A stretch of DNA of 21,895 nt from JAJRRH01 sp047638815 (GTDB lineage: Bacteria > Bacteroidota > Bacteroidia > Flavobacteriales_D > JABDKJ01). The stretch is from NCBI GenBank assembly GCA_047638815.1, contig JBLIMR010000047.1, positions 1 through 21,895 of the forward strand. The letters are read 5' to 3'. Positions 15,979 to 21,895 of the stretch are shown here, piece by piece; position 1 is the first letter of the stretch; each line of letters starts with the position of its first letter. Made by a program: the position numbers and the translations under genes. The notes under the pieces are model-generated. The model saw nothing but the letters and a program-made list of their open reading frames with translations. It was not told where the DNA came from and did no database searches.

Positions 15979-16557
15979 ATGTTGAATAATTTTAGAGGTT
16001 TGTTGAAGAGCGATCTTTCTGATGAAAGAAAGTTTGTGCTTGCTATTTCCAATGGGGATAGACAAGCATTCCAGCACCTGTATTCTACGTATAGTGGTTT
16101 ATTTTACTCCATAGCGCTTAGATATTCTTCTAGTACTCATGAGGCTGAAGATTTCGTCCAAGAGGCTTTTGTTCAGATACATAAGAAAGCCGATACTTTT
16201 TCATTTAAAGGTTCTTTCGAGGGATGGATGAAGAGAATCTTGGTGAATGCTTGTTTGAGCGGAATAAGAAAGAAAAAGATGCAATTTGATGATTCTGATG
16301 ATGAAAATATATTGGATCAAGAATTTGAAAATAGTTATGTTATCGAATCAATGACTGCACATGATATTATTGAAGCGATAAAAGAACTACCTGTAGGTTG
16401 CAGAACAGTACTCAATATGAATGTCATGGACGGTTTTGATCATAGAGAAATAGGAAAACAATTGGGAATAACAGAAAGCGCGTCAAGAAGCCAACTAACA
16501 AAAGCACGCGCTAAACTCAAAGTTTTATTGAAACAGAAAAACTTAATTGAAAAATGA
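15979..16557 (+). CDS. ECF-type RNA polymerase sigma factor
   Basis: A 192-residue sigma-70 family protein of ECF size, with sigma region 2 (FQHLYSTYSGLFYSIALRY, then the EAEDFVQEAF core-binding helix and a SFEGWMKRILVN promoter-melting/-10 segment) and region 4 (AIKELPVGCRTVLNMNV, then the helix-turn-helix HREIGKQLGITESASRSQL). I choose the ATG at 15979 (MLNNFRGLL) because the frame is open further upstream to 15856 but that part is unlike any sigma N-terminus and would make the protein too long. It overlaps the next gene by ATGA, so the two are translationally coupled, which is the usual layout of an ECF sigma and its anti-sigma partner. The regulon is unknown; its own operon and the divergent DUF4397 gene are candidates. 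Confidence 0.92.
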   Translation: MLNNFRGLLKSDLSDERKFVLAISNGDRQAFQHLYSTYSGLFYSIALRYSSSTHEAEDFVQEAFVQIHKKADTFSFKGSFEGWMKRILVNACLSGIRKKKMQFDDSDDENILDQEFENSYVIESMTAHDIIEAIKELPVGCRTVLNMNVMDGFDHREIGKQLGITESASRSQLTKARAKLKVLLKQKNLIEK

Positions 16558-18395
16558 ATGGCTTAGACGAAAATAAATTCGACCAGATGCTTCGGTCAAA
16601 GCTTGAGGGTAGTTCTATGGAACCTCCAAGAGATCTTATGCCCGGTATAATGGAGGCAGTAGATGCGAATGTTGCTGCCGGAGGAAGTAGGCAATGGTCC
16701 GGTGGATTCGTGATAGGATTATTGGCACTTTCAATTTTAGGGTATTATGTTTATTCATCATTTGAATCTAATCAAATAGCAGACACCGAAGAAACTATCA
16801 TTACTAGTGATGGTTTGGAGATGAATGATGAAAACAAGTCGATTGCACTTAATGAAGTTTCTGGTAAAATAGAAGGAATGGCTAAAAACGGCTCTAATCA
16901 AGATGATAATTCTTCGAATGAAACAATGATTGCCTCTAAGTCAAATAATATTTCTGACAAGAATCAGAATGGTGAAACAATTGGTAATAATGGTTCAGAA
17001 TTAAATGAGTCTGCTCGGGCAGAAGTGAAATCTAATATTGTAAATGAAGCTGGTGCTATAGGTCAACAGATTATCGATCGTAACTCCAAGCAGGTTCAAG
17101 GGACAGAGAAAAGTGTTGTAGCCAAAGTTCTTGCTAAAAAGATTGATAATTCTGCCAAACAGGATAATTCAAGTGCAATTAGAGAAGTGGAGAAAGTTAC
17201 AAGTAATGCAAGTTCGAAAGAATCTTCAACTGTAGTTCAGGTAGCAGCGAATGACAATGAGCCGGAGAATATTGTTGTAGACACAAAGATTGAGCAAAAA
17301 ATTGTTGAAAACGACATTAATTCTCCAAGTCTATCAAATGAAATTAATCAAGCTGTTATCTTAGGTGATCTTGAGAACACTTTGATTTCAAGTAGTTCAA
17401 TTGAAAGCACAAATGAATCAATTAAAGCAATTGAATCAGAAGGCTCTATGAGCTATAATAGCACGATTGATAGTACAAGTGAATCCGTTAAAAGTTCTGA
17501 TATTAGAAATACAGATTCACCTGAATTAAGTGGGGTTAATGATAATGTAGATCAGAATGACCTTTCTGGTGAGAATGGCAATACGGGACATGACAATAGT
17601 GAATCAATTAGCATTATAATAGATGATACTGCTGAGAACGAGCAAATTCTTTTGAATAATCCTCAAAAAGATGAAATTGACCAATCCAAAAATGATTTTG
17701 TTGACTCTTTACAAACAGCAATTCAATCTCAAATTGGTGAATCAAATCAAGTGAATGATGCAAGTGTACTTGAGTTGAAGGAAACCAAATGGGGTATTGA
17801 TATCCATGCAGGGCCTTCAATGTGCTTCAGAACCTTGAATGTGGAGGGTAATGAAGATCTACAAAACCACAAGAATGATAGTGAGTCGATGCTGATGACT
17901 TATTCATACAGTGGTGAGATAACGAGAGTAATAGGGTCGAAATGGAAAGTTCATATTGGAGCCATGTATCTTAGAACAGGAGAGAAGTATTCTTTTTCGA
18001 ATGGCCACAATACGCATGAAGCGACCAATAAATATGATTACGTAGCTATTCCAATAGGTGTGGATTATACTTTATTAAAGGCAGGTAAATTTGAATTTTT
18101 AACGGGTGTTGGTGCACAATATAATTTTTTGCAAAAAGGAGTTTCTTCATGGTTAGACCCGCATAATTTCAGTGCTCAGACCCATTCAAATGATAATAGT
18201 TCTAGTCCATTTAGAGAACATGTTTTAGCTTGGAACGCGGAGTTCGGTCTTCGATATAGATTAACAAATAGAGTAGATGCAATTCTCAAAGAGGAAGGAA
18301 TTCTATTCAACAATTCTATATATAAGACGGAGACTGGAATGGATCAGAGGGAATATTCCTTTGAGACCTTTATTGGTTTAGGATATCGCTTCTAA
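16554..18395 (+). CDS. Dual-membrane-spanning anti-sigma-like protein with outer-membrane beta-barrel
   Basis: A 613-residue protein coupled to the ECF sigma gene by ATGA. Residues 1-48 are a short charged cytoplasmic segment (DENKFDQMLRSKLEG, then EPPRDLMPGI), the size and place of a minimal anti-sigma peptide. Residues about 49-70 are the only membrane helix. Residues about 71-408 are a low-complexity linker very rich in Ser, Asn, Asp, Glu and Ile/Val, with no Cys and few aromatics, long enough to cross the periplasm many times over. Residues about 412-613 alternate polar and hydrophobic strands (about eight) and end in GLGYRF, the terminal aromatic typical of outer-membrane barrels. This fits the dual membrane-spanning anti-sigma (Dma) architecture known in Bacteroides. 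Sigma inhibition is inferred from linkage and layout. Its stop overlaps the convergent DAHP synthase stop. Confidence 0.85.
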   Translation: MNGLDENKFDQMLRSKLEGSSMEPPRDLMPGIMEAVDANVAAGGSRQWSGGFVIGLLALSILGYYVYSSFESNQIADTEETIITSDGLEMNDENKSIALNEVSGKIEGMAKNGSNQDDNSSNETMIASKSNNISDKNQNGETIGNNGSELNESARAEVKSNIVNEAGAIGQQIIDRNSKQVQGTEKSVVAKVLAKKIDNSAKQDNSSAIREVEKVTSNASSKESSTVVQVAANDNEPENIVVDTKIEQKIVENDINSPSLSNEINQAVILGDLENTLISSSSIESTNESIKAIESEGSMSYNSTIDSTSESVKSSDIRNTDSPELSGVNDNVDQNDLSGENGNTGHDNSESISIIIDDTAENEQILLNNPQKDEIDQSKNDFVDSLQTAIQSQIGESNQVNDASVLELKETKWGIDIHAGPSMCFRTLNVEGNEDLQNHKNDSESMLMTYSYSGEITRVIGSKWKVHIGAMYLRTGEKYSFSNGHNTHEATNKYDYVAIPIGVDYTLLKAGKFEFLTGVGAQYNFLQKGVSSWLDPHNFSAQTHSNDNSSSPFREHVLAWNAEFGLRYRLTNRVDAILKEEGILFNNSIYKTETGMDQREYSFETFIGLGYRF

Positions 18396-19486
18396 TCCTT
18401 ATTCATGATGATATTCTGGTGCCTAATTGATTCATTGTGAATCGCATCATAAACCGCCTTAATGAAGTTACTGCCCAGTTCCAGTTCTTCTCCCTTATTA
18501 ATACATAAGGCCGAAATTTCATTCCAACGTTCTATTTGAAAAATTGTAATCTTATTTTCCTTTTTTTCTTGCCCTATTTTTTGAGCCATCTGCATTCTTC
18601 TGGATAGCAGACTTAGAATCTCTGTGTCCAAAACATCTATTTGACCACGAAATTTTTCAAGATTGGCAGTGAAATTTTCATTGTCACTTTGAGACGTACG
18701 TTTTACCAAGTTAGATTCTACTTCAAATAACCCTTGGGGGGTCAACTGTTGTTTGGCATCTGATAAAGCTATAGTTGGATCAACATGAGTTTCTATCATT
18801 AAACCATCCATATCCAGATCCTGAGAAATCTGCGCTACATGTTGAATAAGCTCAGGAGTCCCACTGATATGACTTACATCACATACAACGGGTAAGTTTG
18901 GAAATCTACTTTTGAGATCAATAGCGATTTCCCACTTTGGCGCATTACGATAAGGCGAACTATCAAATTGGTGAAAACCTCTGTGAATCGCTCCAAGTTT
19001 AGTGATGCCAACTTTATTGATGCGTTCAATGGCGCCAATCCAAAGAGATAAGTCAGCATGTATTGGATTTTTAACAAAGACTTGAACATCTACTCCTTTC
19101 AAAGCCTCTGCAATTTCTTGCACAGTAAAAGGACTTACTGTGGTTCTAGCGCCCAACCACAATACATCTACGCCTGCTTTGAGGCATAATTCAACATGTT
19201 CAGCATTTGCAACTTCTGTTGCAACAGGAATCTTAAATTCTTTTTTAATATCTATCAGCCAATCCAATCCTATAGAGCCAACACCTTCGAAGGTGTTTGG
19301 TCTTGTGCGAGGCTTCCAAATACCCGCCCTGAATATATAATTATTGTAGTTTTTTGAGATTCCTTCCGCAGTTAGTCCAAGCTGACTTTGAGTTTCAGCA
19401 CTGCAAGGTCCGAAAAAATTAAATGGGGCAGAGGATGACCAGTTTTGGTCTATGTTTAGGTTTGACTTGGTACTCTTCAAGGACAA
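18392..19486 (-). CDS. Bifunctional DAHP synthase / chorismate mutase (type II, AroQ)
   Basis: A 364-residue cytosolic enzyme of the shikimate pathway that condenses phosphoenolpyruvate with erythrose 4-phosphate and, through its C-terminal domain, converts chorismate to prephenate. The DAHP synthase (type I-beta/KDO8P-like) part covers about 22-262: GPCSAE (26-31, metal ligand Cys28), RAGIWKPRTRP (53-63), LGART (111-115), His169 in HRGF, CDVSH (202-206) and ETH (232-234). The AroQ chorismate mutase covers about 275-355 (FRGQIDVLDTEIL, RRMQMAQKIG, Lys309, ERWNEI). This order is known from Bacteroidota such as Porphyromonas. No ATG or GTG exists between the upstream stop at 19490-19492 and the conserved GPCSAE, so the start is TTG 19486 or another TTG two codons on. 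The stop overlaps the convergent barrel gene by 4 bases. Confidence 0.93.
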   Translation of the reverse strand: MSLKSTKSNLNIDQNWSSSAPFNFFGPCSAETQSQLGLTAEGISKNYNNYIFRAGIWKPRTRPNTFEGVGSIGLDWLIDIKKEFKIPVATEVANAEHVELCLKAGVDVLWLGARTTVSPFTVQEIAEALKGVDVQVFVKNPIHADLSLWIGAIERINKVGITKLGAIHRGFHQFDSSPYRNAPKWEIAIDLKSRFPNLPVVCDVSHISGTPELIQHVAQISQDLDMDGLMIETHVDPTIALSDAKQQLTPQGLFEVESNLVKRTSQSDNENFTANLEKFRGQIDVLDTEILSLLSRRMQMAQKIGQEKKENKITIFQIERWNEISALCINKGEELELGSNFIKAVYDAIHNESIRHQNIIMNKD

Positions 19487-19533
19487 TAATTATTTAATGT
19501 AAATCCTTTAATTTATAGATTATAAGACTATCG

Positions 19534-19541
19534 CAAATTTA
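19534..19541 (-). promoter_or_regulatory. Bacteroidota-type -7 box (TAAATTTG)
   Basis: Exact TAnnTTTG match on the minus strand in the 92-base gap, 47 bases before the TTG start at 19486. It argues that the DAHP synthase gene has its own promoter and is not only read through from the exonuclease gene. Confidence 0.45.
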
Positions 19542-19578
19542 CTTAAAATCGATTTGGAATGGGACATTAAGCAATGAA

Positions 19579-20955
19579 TTAACTCCAAACGGTATTTGAT
19601 TCTATAGGGTGGTATTCTTGCTTCGATAGAATATGAGATCGTATGATTCTTTGAACATGAGCATTGTCTTTTTGAAGGGTTAAATAATCTTCTAATTCAC
19701 CAACATGATTTATTGTTGAATCCTTATCTAAAAATCCATATCCAAGGTATTTTCCATCCTTCACCATAACAAAGCCTTGCTCACTAAATGTTCTTCCTCC
19801 AACCTTAATTATAAAACTCTCAGAATCCATAACCATTTCATTGATAGCATCATTGACTCTTTCATTATACAAGTCTTCACTTTCTTCTGACTTGCATATT
19901 CCTTTACATGTCTGTATAAAATAGTGTGTGCAGAAATTCACATTTTCTTGAAGGTGACAATATTTTGGGCAGAGTTCATAATCATTGCATAGCTGCTCCA
20001 TATAAACTCTTGCAGCATTGGCAGAATAGAAAATAGCCAATGGGTTTCTTGCATTTTTGATTTTGTCAACGGCAAGATGAATAATCCCTTTTTGATCAAT
20101 ATATTTCAAAATAGCAAAGCCCTTTATGGTTGTCTTCGCTACTTGATTATATCTAGGGTAGTGATGTTTTATCGCATGGTCTTCCATAAGTAGCGCTATA
20201 AGTTCACTCCCAGATAACTCGAAACTGATGTCTCGAGTTTCACGGCACAAGTCCAATTCCTTTTTAGTCTTATTGTAAAAATGACCTAGCACTCGTTTCT
20301 TTAGATCTTTTGCCTTTCCTACATATATGATTTTGCCTTTTTTGTCTTTGAAAAAATATATCCCAGCTTCATGAGGAATGGCATTAAAAACCTCACTTGG
20401 AAGATTTGGTGGGAGCGTGGCTTCTTTAGAACTCTTTTGAAAAAACTCTTTTATGACCTCCGGCCATTTCTCTTGAGCATTAAGAATGTTGAATAGAATA
20501 ACCGTTGCTTCAGCATCACCTCGTGCACGGTGTCTATCTGTGATATTGATTTCCAGATCTCGACACAGTTTCCCCAGGCTATATGATCGATGGCCAGGTA
20601 ATAATCTTCGAGAGAGCCTTACGGTACATAGCTTCTTTCGATTGAAATTCACATCGATTCGTTTGAATTCACCACGAATAACATTGTAGTCAAAATTGAC
20701 ACTATGAGCAACAAATACAGTACCTTCAGTAATGTCTAAGACTTTCTGACCTATCTCTTTCCATATTGGAGCATCAGCCACCATGTTGTTGTCAATGCCA
20801 GTAAGAACGGTGATATTCATTGGAATATCTGATTCTGGATTCACCAAAGAGGTAAACTCATCGATCACCTTTCCGCCTTTAACTTTGAAGATACTGATTT
20901 CAGTAATTCTGTTCCCACGTCCAGTGGTCTCAACATCAATTACGGTATACGTCAT
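19579..20955 (-). CDS. DEDDh exonuclease fused to UvrC-like GIY-YIG endonuclease
   Basis: A 458-residue DNA-processing protein. The N-terminal domain (about 1-165) is a DnaQ-like 3'-5' exonuclease with all DEDDh residues visible: Asp7 and Glu9 in IDVETTG, Asp89 in AHSVNFD, His142 and Asp147 in HRARGDAEAT. A short linker leads to a GIY-YIG nuclease (about 193-275): GIYFF (198-202), YVGKA (211-215), Arg221, and the catalytic-type Glu258 in LLMEDHAIKHHYPRYN. A cysteine cluster follows: Cys323, 329, 333, 342, 350 and 354. The last three are spaced C-x7-C-x3-C, as in the UvrC iron-sulfur region. It resembles the DnaQ-Cho/UvrC-like fusion seen in Bacteroidota and likely acts in excision-type repair. 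It lacks UvrC's second nuclease half. Confidence 0.92.
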   Translation of the reverse strand: MTYTVIDVETTGRGNRITEISIFKVKGGKVIDEFTSLVNPESDIPMNITVLTGIDNNMVADAPIWKEIGQKVLDITEGTVFVAHSVNFDYNVIRGEFKRIDVNFNRKKLCTVRLSRRLLPGHRSYSLGKLCRDLEINITDRHRARGDAEATVILFNILNAQEKWPEVIKEFFQKSSKEATLPPNLPSEVFNAIPHEAGIYFFKDKKGKIIYVGKAKDLKKRVLGHFYNKTKKELDLCRETRDISFELSGSELIALLMEDHAIKHHYPRYNQVAKTTIKGFAILKYIDQKGIIHLAVDKIKNARNPLAIFYSANAARVYMEQLCNDYELCPKYCHLQENVNFCTHYFIQTCKGICKSEESEDLYNERVNDAINEMVMDSESFIIKVGGRTFSEQGFVMVKDGKYLGYGFLDKDSTINHVGELEDYLTLQKDNAHVQRIIRSHILSKQEYHPIESNTVWS

Positions 20956-21006
20956 TCAATATTATTAAAGGTTTAAGGATACTTAATATAACCCCTTAGG
21001 GTAACT

Positions 21007-21014
21007 CAAATTTA
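21007..21014 (-). promoter_or_regulatory. Bacteroidota-type -7 box (TAAATTTG) for the exonuclease gene
   Basis: Exact TAnnTTTG match on the minus strand, 51 bases before the ATG at 20955. It is identical to the box upstream of the DAHP synthase gene. Confidence 0.45.
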
Positions 21015-21072
21015 AAAATTCTTTGATTCAGTTTTAGTGAATTCTATTTTTTTATGAAACACAATAGTTAGA

Positions 21073-21180
21073 TCCATGAGCCTGTTGAAGGGTTCACTTT
21101 TAACTCGGTCCATGAGCCAGTCGAAGGGTTCATTATTCTCTTGGTCCATGAGCCTGTCAAAGGGTTCACTTAACCCTCCT
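21073..21180. repeat. Three tandem 36-bp repeats
   Basis: Units 21073-21108, 21109-21144 and 21145-21180 each begin TCCATGAGCC, followed by a tGTcgAAGGGTTCA-like core. The first 25 bases of each unit are conserved with one to three changes, and the last 11 vary. Inside each unit TGAGCC and GGGTTCA can pair with a G-T wobble. The unit resembles an interspersed extragenic repeat that occurs in many unrelated bacteria (GAGCCTGTCGAAGG type), here amplified in tandem. Confidence 0.85.
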
Positions 21181-21294
21181 ATTCATATACTCCCACAATA
21201 TTTCCCTTTGAGTTTTGGACAAATTCTTTCTGTCTTTTTGGTATTGATCATTCAAATCCAACATTTCCTTTAGTTCTTTTTCCTCTTTATTCAT
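21166..21294 (-). CDS. Candidate 42-residue charged protein
   Basis: A short frame starting at ATG (21292-21294), directly after an in-frame stop, and ending in TGA inside the third 36-bp repeat. The predicted peptide (MNKEEKELKEMLDLNDQYQK...QREILWEYMNRRVK) is Lys/Glu-rich, likely one or two helices, with a single Trp and no membrane segment. The residue composition looks protein-like rather than random for AT-rich spacer DNA, and the opposite frame is poor. I recognise no family, and there is no clear promoter. Expression evidence would be needed to accept it. Confidence 0.3.
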   Translation of the reverse strand: MNKEEKELKEMLDLNDQYQKDRKNLSKTQREILWEYMNRRVK

Positions 21295-21551
21295 GTCCTA
21301 CAATTTTCCTGGAGTAAATATAATTTACGAAGAAGAAATATGGGTGATGCATCTTGTTAATAATCTTAGCAAGATCTAGTGAAAATATTTCCATCTATGT
21401 TGATGTTAGAACACATCAGAAGTGATTGTTTTATTGGAACTCGTGAGAATGTTGGTTGCCGGATAAAAATTACCTTGGTGTTTTGAAAACTTTCTTTAAT
21501 TACGATATCTTTAACGGTGGATGATTAAGATGAAATCAGGAGCTAAACACT

Positions 21552-21895
21552 ATGAAACTATTTCCCATATATAAAGCCTTTGTTGCTATTGTCTTGTTAA
21601 TGCTTTTCGCATGTTCGCGAGAAGAATTACCAACAATAACAATCAAGCATAAGGGGCCTATTGGTTGGGATGAAAAAGAGACTTGCCTAATTAATTACCA
21701 GACGGATTATGCAGAGGAAACAATCCTAGCTAAAATCAAATGTAGGGGAGGTTCTTCTTCTAAATTTTGGAAGCATTCATATTCACTTGAATTACACGAA
21801 GATTTTCAGTTCATGAGTCTGCCTGTTGATGATGATTGGATTCTCAATGCCAATTACATAGACAAAACATTTATGCGGCACAAAATCAGTTATGA
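21552..21895 (+). CDS. CotH-kinase-family lipoprotein, 5' part only
   Basis: The first 114 residues of a protein that runs off the window end. It has a lipoprotein signal with lipobox LFAC (Cys21), then a beta-rich start, and the CotH signature: KIKCRGGSSSKFWKHSYSLE in which Arg65-Gly-Gly-Ser-Ser and Lys74/Ser76-Tyr-Ser-Leu are conserved, and then LPVDDDWILNANYIDKTFM (90-108) with the following RHKISY. CotH proteins are atypical protein kinases; Bacillus CotH phosphorylates spore coat proteins, and secreted homologues occur in many Bacteroidota. The DDDWILNANYIDKT block is typical of those homologues. The catalytic Asp motifs lie beyond the window. Expected location is the membrane surface; target unknown. 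Confidence 0.85.
   Translation, partial: MKLFPIYKAFVAIVLLMLFACSREELPTITIKHKGPIGWDEKETCLINYQTDYAEETILAKIKCRGGSSSKFWKHSYSLELHEDFQFMSLPVDDDWILNANYIDKTFMRHKISY

Larger units (their letters stand above)
20956..21551. other. Intergenic region with tandem repeats and a possible tiny gene
   Basis: 596 bases between the divergent exonuclease gene (-) and the CotH-family gene (+). It holds the exonuclease promoter box, three 36-bp tandem repeats and a candidate 42-residue frame on the minus strand. From about 21300 to 21551 I see no gene or clear promoter. Confidence 0.5.

Noticed and set aside
20992..21001. CCCTTAGGG mini-palindrome near the exonuclease transcription start as an operator
   Set aside because: Only 4-bp arms; too short to separate from chance.
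21073..21180. CRISPR array
   Set aside because: The units are directly adjacent with no unique spacers, only three copies are present, and no cas genes are seen.
21076..21273. 65-codon frame through the 36-bp repeats on the plus strand
   Set aside because: The repeat length is a multiple of three, so any unit stays open; the 12-residue periodicity is a by-product of the DNA repeat and the remainder has no protein-like features.

Overview
The window reads as a chromosomal segment of a Bacteroidota bacterium, probably a flavobacterium-like or saprospira-like marine or aquatic lineage. The DNA is AT-rich. Two proteins end in type IX secretion (T9SS) type A sorting domains with the YPNP motif. 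Several starts are preceded by exact TAnnTTTG elements, the -7 box of the Bacteroidota primary sigma factor, and I see no clear Shine-Dalgarno sequences. There is also a stand-alone seven-bladed Reg_prop propeller lipoprotein, a DAHP synthase/chorismate mutase fusion of the kind known in Bacteroidota, and an ECF sigma factor paired with an anti-sigma-like protein that ends in an outer-membrane barrel. I saw no rRNA, tRNA or CRISPR array.

Layout. 1-6.1 kb, all on +: SRAP-domain DNA-protein crosslink protein; a small secreted NTF2-like protein; a PPC plus class C beta-lactamase-like serine hydrolase; a DUF1059-like protein and a class 3-type aldehyde dehydrogenase in tight tandem; and the propeller lipoprotein. 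6.1-8.2 kb: a small carboxypeptidase-regulatory-like exported protein (-), a 450-base palindrome-rich spacer, a lone ORF resembling the N-terminal piece of an ISAon1-type transposase, and a SAM methyltransferase (-). 8.5-10.2 kb: a T9SS-exported protein with receptor-L-domain-like repeats, closed by a bidirectional terminator against a TerC-family membrane protein (-). 11.3-13.4 kb: an ICMT/PEMT-type membrane methyltransferase and a GT-C-like polytopic membrane protein in one operon, closed by a second bidirectional terminator.

13.5-18.4 kb is the most interesting part. A large T9SS protein with duplicated DUF4397 regions (-) diverges from an ECF sigma factor gene. That gene overlaps, by ATGA, a 613-residue protein with a short cytoplasmic anti-sigma-like N-terminus, one inner-membrane helix, a roughly 340-residue disordered linker and a C-terminal outer-membrane beta-barrel. 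This architecture would connect the outer membrane directly to a sigma factor. It matches, as far as I know, the recently described dual membrane-spanning anti-sigma (Dma) proteins of Bacteroides.

18.4-21.9 kb: DAHP synthase/chorismate mutase (-, apparent TTG start), a DEDDh exonuclease fused to a UvrC-like GIY-YIG nuclease with a Cys cluster (-), a spacer with three tandem 36-bp repeats and a possible 42-residue protein, and the start of a CotH-family lipoprotein (+) cut by the window end.

Most genes are housekeeping or envelope genes with no obvious common pathway. The clear functional units are the sigma/anti-sigma pair, the DUF1059-ALDH pair and the membrane methyltransferase/GT-C pair.
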